A DNA stretch of 10,987 nucleotides, taken from Paracoccaceae bacterium. GTDB taxonomy: Bacteria > Pseudomonadota > Alphaproteobacteria > Rhodobacterales > Rhodobacteraceae. The notes under the pieces were generated by a model. The model worked only from the letters and a program-made list of their open reading frames with translations. It was not told where the DNA came from and did no database searches. Made by a program: the position numbers and the translations under genes. Below, one piece after another: positions 1 to 5,424 of the stretch. Every line of letters begins with the position of its first letter. Position 1 is the stretch's first letter. The stretch is taken from assembly GCA_021767525.1 (NCBI GenBank), contig JAASTF010000084.1, positions 1 to 10,987 of the forward strand. Reading direction: 5' to 3'.

Positions 1-351
1 AACGTGCGCGGCAGCGGCGTTCCCTCGGATTACGAGGTGATGCTGGATATCGAGGGCGATGATGTCGAGCCGCTGAAAGTGGGCGTTCTGACCACCTTTG
101 GCATCGCCAAGGCCTCGGCCGCGGATGACGAACATGGCGGGGCTGGCATTACCTTGCTGTATGAAATCACCTTCGCCGCCGAAAAGCTGAAACTGACCGA
201 GGAAAGCACAAGCGAAGTGCGCGTCTTTTTCGAAGAGATCGCAACAGGCCCGCGGCCGGAAAGCGGCCAGCTTGAGATTCCGGGCGTCACCCCCAAAGAC
301 CTGGGAGATCCCGGGGTCGAGGTCGGCCGCATCGCGATCTATTTCGAATAA
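1..351 (+). CDS. Tyrosinase/polyphenol oxidase-like protein, C-terminal end (5' partial)
   Basis: The frame is open to the left edge (the codons before the GTG at 4 are also coding), so this is the last ~116 residues of a longer gene and no start can be assigned. The visible piece looks like the beta-rich C-terminal domain found after the copper-binding domain of tyrosinases and polyphenol oxidases. It has an opening strand 'DYEVMLDIEG', a 'VGVLTTFGIAKAS' strand, 'EHGGAGITLLYEITFAAEKL' in the middle, a strand 'EVRVFFEEI', and an ending 'GVEVGRIAIYFE', where the family typically ends in a V-x-[IV]-G-[RK]-I-x-[IL] strand. The catalytic six-histidine dicopper core would lie upstream of the window and cannot be checked. 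In tyrosinases this tail packs against or covers the active-site domain. A gene for a DUF2182-type membrane protein follows 12 bases after the stop on the same strand, consistent with one operon. Other beta-sandwich proteins remain possible because only the tail is seen. Confidence 0.6.
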   Translation, partial: NVRGSGVPSDYEVMLDIEGDDVEPLKVGVLTTFGIAKASAADDEHGGAGITLLYEITFAAEKLKLTEESTSEVRVFFEEIATGPRPESGQLEIPGVTPKDLGDPGVEVGRIAIYFE

Positions 352-363
352 GGTTGCCGCGTC

Positions 364-1185
364 ATGACCTTGGTCGACACGAAAACCGCCCCTCGGCCAC
401 CGGCGCGGGGGGCGGCGCAGGTTTTGCGGCAGCCGGGCAGATCGGGCTTTCCCATGCGGGCGCGCGCCGCGCTGTGGTGCCTGCCCGCGGCGGCGGTTGG
501 CTGGGTCGGTCTTGCGCTTTTGGCAAAAAGCGATCTGGGGCTGGCGCTTTGCCTGGGCGCGCCTACCCAAGGGTGGGTGGCGGGCTTTTCCTCGGCGCTT
601 GATTACCAGCTATTCGCCGCCGCGCCGGTCTGGCTGGCGGGGGAATGGGCGCTGATGGTTTTGGCGATGATGGTGCCTTTGGCCCTGCCGCACCTCGCGG
701 TTTTTCGCAACAGGCTGTTCCGGCGCGATCAGGATGCCGCGACCTGTGCCGCGCTTGCGGGGTTCATTCTGATCTGGATGCTGATGGGCATCGTGGCAGT
801 GCCCGCCATGCTGGGCCTGCATGCATTGGCCATGCTGCCCGGAATGGGATGGGCGGTGCCGGTTTCGGCCTATGCGATCGCCATTGCCTGGTGCTTTGCC
901 GGGGTGCGATTGCGCGCCTTTCGCCGCTGCCATGCCGTGCCCGTTCTGCACGGAACGGGAAAACCCGTAAGGCGCGGCGCGGCGCGTTACGGCATGCGGT
1001 TGGGCGGGCATTGCGTCGGTACCTGCGGCTTTGCGATGGTCGCGCCCATGCTGGCGGGGCAAGGGCTGATCGCGATGGCGCTGGTCACGCATGTTCTGCT
1101 GGTTGAGCGCCTGGCACACCGGCCAGCGGTGGGCATGACGGCCCTGCCGCTCGCGCTGTTGGGCACGGCCGCGCTGATCCCGTAA
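364..1185 (+). CDS. DUF2182 family predicted metal-binding integral membrane protein
   Basis: A 273-residue hydrophobic protein with about six likely membrane segments (near residues 36-56, 92-114, 127-157, 162-182, 217-242 and 256-272). It shows the DUF2182 layout: an early 'EWALMVLAMMVPLALPH' segment (family W-x-L-M-x-x-A-M-M-x-P), a loop with 'RAFRRCH' (Cys189), then 'GMRLGGHCVGTCGFAM' with Cys217 and Cys221, and a final 'LLVERL'. The family is described as predicted metal-binding because of its conserved Cys and Met residues. Its biochemical role is not established. Many members have Trp right after the second Cys of the C-x-G-x-C-W stretch, but here it is Gly-Phe. The N-terminal ~30 residues are Arg/Pro-rich and cytosolic-looking. 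The ATG is chosen for the 12-base spacing from the upstream tyrosinase-like gene and a weak AAGG at 350-353. That spacing suggests co-transcription, and the Met/Cys content makes a copper-related role plausible but unproven. Confidence 0.8.
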   Translation: MTLVDTKTAPRPPARGAAQVLRQPGRSGFPMRARAALWCLPAAAVGWVGLALLAKSDLGLALCLGAPTQGWVAGFSSALDYQLFAAAPVWLAGEWALMVLAMMVPLALPHLAVFRNRLFRRDQDAATCAALAGFILIWMLMGIVAVPAMLGLHALAMLPGMGWAVPVSAYAIAIAWCFAGVRLRAFRRCHAVPVLHGTGKPVRRGAARYGMRLGGHCVGTCGFAMVAPMLAGQGLIAMALVTHVLLVERLAHRPAVGMTALPLALLGTAALIP

Positions 1186-1187
1186 GC
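1186..1187. other. Two-base convergent junction
   Basis: The stop codon of the + strand DUF2182 gene (TAA at 1183-1185) and the stop of the - strand 564-residue gene (TGA, read from 1190 to 1188) are separated by just two bases. No hairpin followed by a T-run is visible here, so any terminators must sit inside the opposing coding regions, or the transcripts overlap as antisense. Confidence 0.9.
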
Positions 1188-2882
1188 TCAGCCCCCGATT
1201 TCCAGCGGCTGCCCCGGATCGGCATGGATGCCCCACTCTGCCGCGCCCATCGGCCGCCACAACAAGGCCGCGCCGAAGATCGAGTCGGACCAGAACCGGA
1301 TCTGCCGCGAGGGCGTCGCGGCGGTCAAGCTTAGCGTCTGCACCCGCCCATCGGGTGTCTGAAACTCAACCCCCAGAACGCCGGCGGGTGGCGGCTCGGC
1401 CCGGACCTGCACATCGTGCTGCCCGAAGGATGGAAACAGCGCCGGGCCAAGGGTCATCGAGGCGAGCGGCAGATCCTCGATCCGGGCCAGCGCGGTTTCA
1501 CCATCAACGGTCAACTCCATCCGGCCCATATCGGACTGCGCCGGAATCAACGTCGTCAGCGTTCGCGTGGTGACCTGCAGCGGGGTCATCACGGCAACAC
1601 CATCCACCGTGTAATGCAGGTTTAACGTGACACGGCCAGCCGCAAGCAAGGCTTGGTCCACCTCGAATTGCAGCAGATCCAACCCGAAATCCTGCGCCGC
1701 CAAAACCAGCGCCTGCGATCTTTGCGCAAGCCGCGCGCCCCCCGTCTGGCGCATGTCGGCGCCCGTGCCCACGACGGCCAGCGCCTGCATGTCGAAAAGC
1801 AGAGGCTCGCCCAGGGCCAGCGGCAAGGTCACGTCCGATTGCGCCGCGCCGCCGGGCATGAACAGGGCCACAGCCTGCGCGGGTGCCGGCCTGTCCGGCG
1901 GGTTCGCCGGCGCGATCAACGACACCTGCGCCATTTGCAGGCCCGCGGCATCAAGCGGCATGTTCAGATGCAGTTCGATCCGGTGTTGTCCTTGCGGCAG
2001 GGCGGCCATCTCGCGCCGGGCGATCACCGCCGCCTCGCCCTGTGCGGCCACGACGTCGGCCAGCGCGGTCAAAGGTTCGGCATCAAGCGGCATCCACCGC
2101 GCACAGGCGAATGGCGCCCCTAGATCCCATACCCTGTGCGACAGCTCGTCCGACAGCGCGAAACGCGGCACGCCGCTGGGATCAAGCGAATGCACCACGC
2201 CCCAGGTTGCCAGCACACGGTCGGCCAGGGCGTCGGCCAGGTCCGTCGCGCGCCCGGGCGGCACCGCCGGCATCAAGTCCAGCCGCTGGGTCAGGCCCAT
2301 CCCCGCCAGCGCAAAGGCCAGCGCATCGCGGCTAAGGGCATCCGCGTCGAACAAGGCCCGCAGCGCCGTCAGGAACGGCATATCGACCTGCGCCACGCTT
2401 GCAACCCGAGGAGAGACGCCCATAACCGACACCGCGCCGCGCAGGATCAGCGGCGCCTCGCCCGAGGCCAGCGCCATCTCAAGAAACTGCGCCTCGTCCA
2501 TGTCCAGATGCATCGTCATGCGTCCGCTGCTGCGCTGCGAGGGTAGCGTGGCCGTGCCATCGTCGCGCGCCAGTTGCAGGCGCATTTCATCGATCTGCGC
2601 GGGCCACAAGGTCACGCCGGGAATATCGGCGCGCAGCGCCGACAGCGCGTCTGCCATGTCGCGATCTATCGCCAGCTCCACGTCCAACATGGCATAGGGC
2701 GGCGTGGCCGAGTCGGCGCGCGGCGGCCGCACGATCGTCAGGGCGAATGCCGGGGCGCCTTCATGGTCGGCCAGCCGCAGCTTGGTGGGGGCGGCGACCC
2801 AGGTGGCCGGGCGGCCGAAAACCGGCCAGACCGGCCCGCCGGGCAGGTCCAACCTTTCGCCGAAATCCGCCAGCCCGGCCAT
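1188..2882 (-). CDS. Uncharacterised 564-residue beta-rich protein, divergent paralogue at the end of the minus-strand gene set
   Basis: I do not recognise a named family. The N-terminus has no signal peptide. Residues 15-110 line up by eye with the start of the 767- and 776-residue neighbours. 'GGPVWPVFGRPATWVAAPTKL' corresponds to 'GVAVFPDHEQEDVFHYAPAAPHL', then 'PAFALTIVRPP' to 'VPVFQLLKYRD', then 'AMLDVELAIDRDM' to 'FLNFAVDLSIDDEV'. Residues 120-180 ('GRMTMHLDMDEAQFLEMAL') match the next block ('AIFSVELDEDGVQLMEAAM'). The rest is Ala/Leu-rich and beta-like. The clear Y-x-D and D-G-[ST] repeat signature of the neighbours is absent or very weak; a candidate remnant is at 'HYTVDG' (423-428) and the C-terminal 'TPDGRVQTLSL' region. 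No catalytic motif or membrane segment is visible. The ATG overlaps the upstream stop as TGATG with no good Shine-Dalgarno, implying translational coupling. It may be a shortened or specialised member of the same assembly. Confidence 0.85.
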   Translation of the reverse strand: MAGLADFGERLDLPGGPVWPVFGRPATWVAAPTKLRLADHEGAPAFALTIVRPPRADSATPPYAMLDVELAIDRDMADALSALRADIPGVTLWPAQIDEMRLQLARDDGTATLPSQRSSGRMTMHLDMDEAQFLEMALASGEAPLILRGAVSVMGVSPRVASVAQVDMPFLTALRALFDADALSRDALAFALAGMGLTQRLDLMPAVPPGRATDLADALADRVLATWGVVHSLDPSGVPRFALSDELSHRVWDLGAPFACARWMPLDAEPLTALADVVAAQGEAAVIARREMAALPQGQHRIELHLNMPLDAAGLQMAQVSLIAPANPPDRPAPAQAVALFMPGGAAQSDVTLPLALGEPLLFDMQALAVVGTGADMRQTGGARLAQRSQALVLAAQDFGLDLLQFEVDQALLAAGRVTLNLHYTVDGVAVMTPLQVTTRTLTTLIPAQSDMGRMELTVDGETALARIEDLPLASMTLGPALFPSFGQHDVQVRAEPPPAGVLGVEFQTPDGRVQTLSLTAATPSRQIRFWSDSIFGAALLWRPMGAAEWGIHADPGQPLEIGG

Positions 2883-2884
2883 CA
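2880..2884 (-). promoter_or_regulatory. TGATG stop-start overlap (translational coupling)
   Basis: On the minus strand the stop of the 819-residue gene (TGA, 2884-2882) shares its A with the ATG (2882-2880) of the 564-residue gene. The bases just upstream lack an AGGAG-like site, so reinitiation by terminating ribosomes is the likely route to translation of the downstream gene and would tie the two protein levels together. Confidence 0.8.
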
Positions 2885-5341
2885 GCCCACAGCCGGGGTC
2901 ACGCTGGGCGTCACGAACAGGATGGGCGAGCTGCCCTCGATGAAATCGGCATCCTGTTCTTGCGAGCCATCCATCCGCACCAGGGTCTTGCGATAGCGAT
3001 AGGTGCCGTCGCCAACGGCATTGCCCAGCACCGCGTCGGCGAACGAAAAATCCACCCGCACGGTTGCGCTATGCGTGGTGAAATCCAGCGCCGCGGCCTG
3101 CCCGGTGTCGAATTCGACAAGGATCGCGAACAGGCTGTCGGGCGCGGTATCGCCTGCCGGGTCGGGAAACAGGGTGGGCACGGTGCGCAGTTCGATCTCG
3201 CGGAAATACTCCAGCGAGGCCCGGTCAAGGATGCTGTCCAGAATCGCCTCGCGGTCAGGCTCGACCTGGCCCGGGTCAAGCACGGTGATCGTGACGGGCC
3301 CTGTGCCCGGCAAGTCGTCGAACCGGATTTGCGGGTCGGCATCCTGCCCCGGTTCCAGCCGCGTGTCCGGGCCGATACCGTCCAGCGGCAGCGCGATGGC
3401 TTGCCGCAACCCGTTCCTTTCGGCGGCGATGCGCAGGCTGCCAAGGCCGATCGGGCTTTCGATTGCATTGGTCAGAAAAACGGTTGCGGCATGTGGGTCG
3501 GCCGCGTGCATGTCGGGCTGCACACTGTAATGCGGGCCGGCCATGTCCTTGAAATCCAGCGTCACGCCCCGCGTTTCCTGGCCCCAGCCCTCGACCATGA
3601 AACGAACCTCGCCGGTCATCGCGCTGGCCGATCCGCCGGTCATCGCATCGAAGGTGATTTCGAAATCCGCCTGCGACATCACCAGCGTATCGACCATGGG
3701 TTCTTGCAGCATCAGCTGGCTGGCGGGGCGTTCTTCGGTCACCCGCCCATCGGTCGTGGGGCGCGCCAGAACATAGGTGATGTCTTCGGTCAGGTAGGGC
3801 TGAAACTCGAGGCTGGCCGGATCCAACCCGGTGGCCTGGGCGATTTTCATCCCCGCCTCGCCCAGCCTCTCGGTATCGACCACTGGGGCGATCACGTAAT
3901 CCATCGTGACCTGAGTGCTTTGGGTTTCGGCGCCTTCGGTTGCGACGCGCACCGTCACCTCGGGCGGGTGCAACGCGCCGGCACGGCGGGCGATCTTGAA
4001 TTCGTCGGGCAGGAAATAGACCCGCTGGGGCAGTACCGCGTCCTGGAAATAGGAATGCACCGTGCCGTTGAAATCCTCGCGGTGGCGCGCCAGCCCGCCC
4101 TGAACCGGCACCGGCGGCGCCACGCTAAGCGCGTCGTAGACATAAGGATGCACCGCCGGGTCGAAATGAAACGGCGTCGGCTCCACCGTCTGCGGCAGGG
4201 TCACATCAAGCAGGGCATACCGCTCTTCGGGCGGCGCGGCGGCGGGCGACAGCGCCACCTTGCCGGAATTCAGAGTTTGGCCGGTTTTCCGGTCCAGCAT
4301 GGTGACGATCACCGCGTCAATGGTTTCGGCATCGGTGCCGAACAACGTGATGCTGCGCGGATTGTAGGGGGCGTTACGCCCGCGCATATCGTCGCGCAGC
4401 AGAACCTTGCCGCCGCGCGCGGCCTTGATTTCAACCTGCATTCGGGCGGGGCGCTTGCCGGTGCCCGGCATCTGCTTGAACAGGTCCGAGCCATAGGCAT
4501 TGATATTCGTAATGGTCAGCTCGTATTGAATGCCGCGCATCCGCCCCGTCGCGATCGGTCTTGAGCCGGTCTGCTTGACCGCGGGGCGCACAAAGGCATC
4601 GGCCCGCACGTTTCCGAAGATCTTAAACAGCTGGTCGCGCCGGCCATTGCGCTGCAAAAGGGCCTCGACACCCTTCAACGAACGGGCCCGTCGCATCGTC
4701 CGTGCCTGCGCCCCCGCCACCGCAAGGCGCCCGTTTTCCAGCAAGCTTACCCCGCCAGTCGCCGGGTCTGATTTGACCGCGACGGTCAGGCTGCGGGTGA
4801 CGGTCAATTGGGCCGCCGCCTCGGGCGTTGTCAGCGCCTGGTACAGCAGGTCACGCTCGGCCACATTGGCCAGCCAGCAGGTCACCTGCACCTTGTCGCC
4901 AGCCGGCACCGGGTCGGAAAACGCCAGCTCGCGGCGCGAACTGCCGGCAAGAAACGACAGGCTTGCCGTCATGTCGTGCGGCATCTCGCGCATCTGGCCT
5001 GCGACACCCGACAGGTTGCCCGGCGGCGATTTGCGCAATCCGACGATCAGGCCCCAGCGATCGCGAGGCGCATCGTGATGGAACCGCAGATCGAACCGGG
5101 TCTGACCATCGGCGCTGATTTCGCCCAGTGCATAATCGGGCAGATACAGGCGCGCGCCATTGCGCGGATCGGTAAAGGCCTCGGACCCGTCGGGCTGATC
5201 CGAGGGCGAGATCGGCACCTCGAGATCACTGCGCGTCACGTCGCCCTGCCGCAGCATGATCGGTGCGATGACCTGCTGGAATTTTTCCTCGACGACCACG
5301 TGGGCCGTGCGGTTCACGATATTCGGGACCGTGGTAATCAT
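2882..5341 (-). CDS. Uncharacterised 819-residue multidomain beta-rich protein
   Basis: No named family is recognised. Numbering starts at the ATG at 5341, chosen because AAGGAG lies 6 bases upstream. A TTG at 5395 would add 18 residues of poor composition. There is no signal peptide. Residues 1-130 include 'ARLYLPDYALGEI' and 'TRFDLRFHHD'. Residues 180-260 are basic and may be partly helical ('RTMRRARSLKGVEALLQRNG'). Residues 436-600 repeat the module seen at the start of the neighbouring proteins: 'QRVYFLPDEFKIARR', 'PPEVTVRVATEG', 'YLTEDITYVLARPTTDG' and 'ADFEITFDAMTGG'. The C-terminal ~100 residues ('SLFAILVEFDT', 'YRYRKTLVRMDGSQ', 'SSPILFVTP') look like one copy of the Ig-like repeat found in the neighbours. 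Two 'Y-[LF]-[LP]-P-D' sites (around 66-69 and 442-446) suggest an internal duplication or a fusion of two modules. The gene follows the 776-residue gene after 83 bases and is coupled to the 564-residue gene. A structural or binding role is more likely than an enzymatic one, but this is inference. Confidence 0.85.
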   Translation of the reverse strand: MITTVPNIVNRTAHVVVEEKFQQVIAPIMLRQGDVTRSDLEVPISPSDQPDGSEAFTDPRNGARLYLPDYALGEISADGQTRFDLRFHHDAPRDRWGLIVGLRKSPPGNLSGVAGQMREMPHDMTASLSFLAGSSRRELAFSDPVPAGDKVQVTCWLANVAERDLLYQALTTPEAAAQLTVTRSLTVAVKSDPATGGVSLLENGRLAVAGAQARTMRRARSLKGVEALLQRNGRRDQLFKIFGNVRADAFVRPAVKQTGSRPIATGRMRGIQYELTITNINAYGSDLFKQMPGTGKRPARMQVEIKAARGGKVLLRDDMRGRNAPYNPRSITLFGTDAETIDAVIVTMLDRKTGQTLNSGKVALSPAAAPPEERYALLDVTLPQTVEPTPFHFDPAVHPYVYDALSVAPPVPVQGGLARHREDFNGTVHSYFQDAVLPQRVYFLPDEFKIARRAGALHPPEVTVRVATEGAETQSTQVTMDYVIAPVVDTERLGEAGMKIAQATGLDPASLEFQPYLTEDITYVLARPTTDGRVTEERPASQLMLQEPMVDTLVMSQADFEITFDAMTGGSASAMTGEVRFMVEGWGQETRGVTLDFKDMAGPHYSVQPDMHAADPHAATVFLTNAIESPIGLGSLRIAAERNGLRQAIALPLDGIGPDTRLEPGQDADPQIRFDDLPGTGPVTITVLDPGQVEPDREAILDSILDRASLEYFREIELRTVPTLFPDPAGDTAPDSLFAILVEFDTGQAAALDFTTHSATVRVDFSFADAVLGNAVGDGTYRYRKTLVRMDGSQEQDADFIEGSSPILFVTPSVTPAVG

Positions 5342-5424
5342 TTGGATCTCCTTCGCCGAAAAGCCATGTCCGCCGCTGCCCATGCCCGACCGCAAAGTGC
5401 GCGGGACAGGGGCAGGCAGGCCGC
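5342..5424 (-). other. 83-base intergenic gap, the largest in the minus-strand set
   Basis: This lies between the stop of the 776-residue gene and the chosen start of the 819-residue gene. I see a ribosome binding site at its downstream end. No convincing hairpin-plus-T terminator and no clear sigma70-like -35/-10 pair were visible. It is the only place within the set where an internal promoter could easily sit. Confidence 0.5.
5348..5353 (-). promoter_or_regulatory. Ribosome binding site deciding the start at 5341
   Basis: Minus-strand AAGGAG, 6 bases before the ATG at 5341. It is the clearest Shine-Dalgarno in the minus-strand gene set and favours this ATG over the in-frame TTG at 5395. 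Confidence 0.75.

Noticed and set aside
2747..4564. Long + strand open frame (605 codons) spanning the junction of the 564- and 819-residue genes
   Set aside because: It crosses two minus-strand genes, is rich in Arg, His, Gln and Gly, and shows no ribosome binding site or domain pattern.
5342..5395. Upstream TTG start extending the 819-residue protein by 18 residues
   Set aside because: The extra residues are Gly/Ser-rich and poor as a start. The ATG at 5341 has AAGGAG at ideal spacing.
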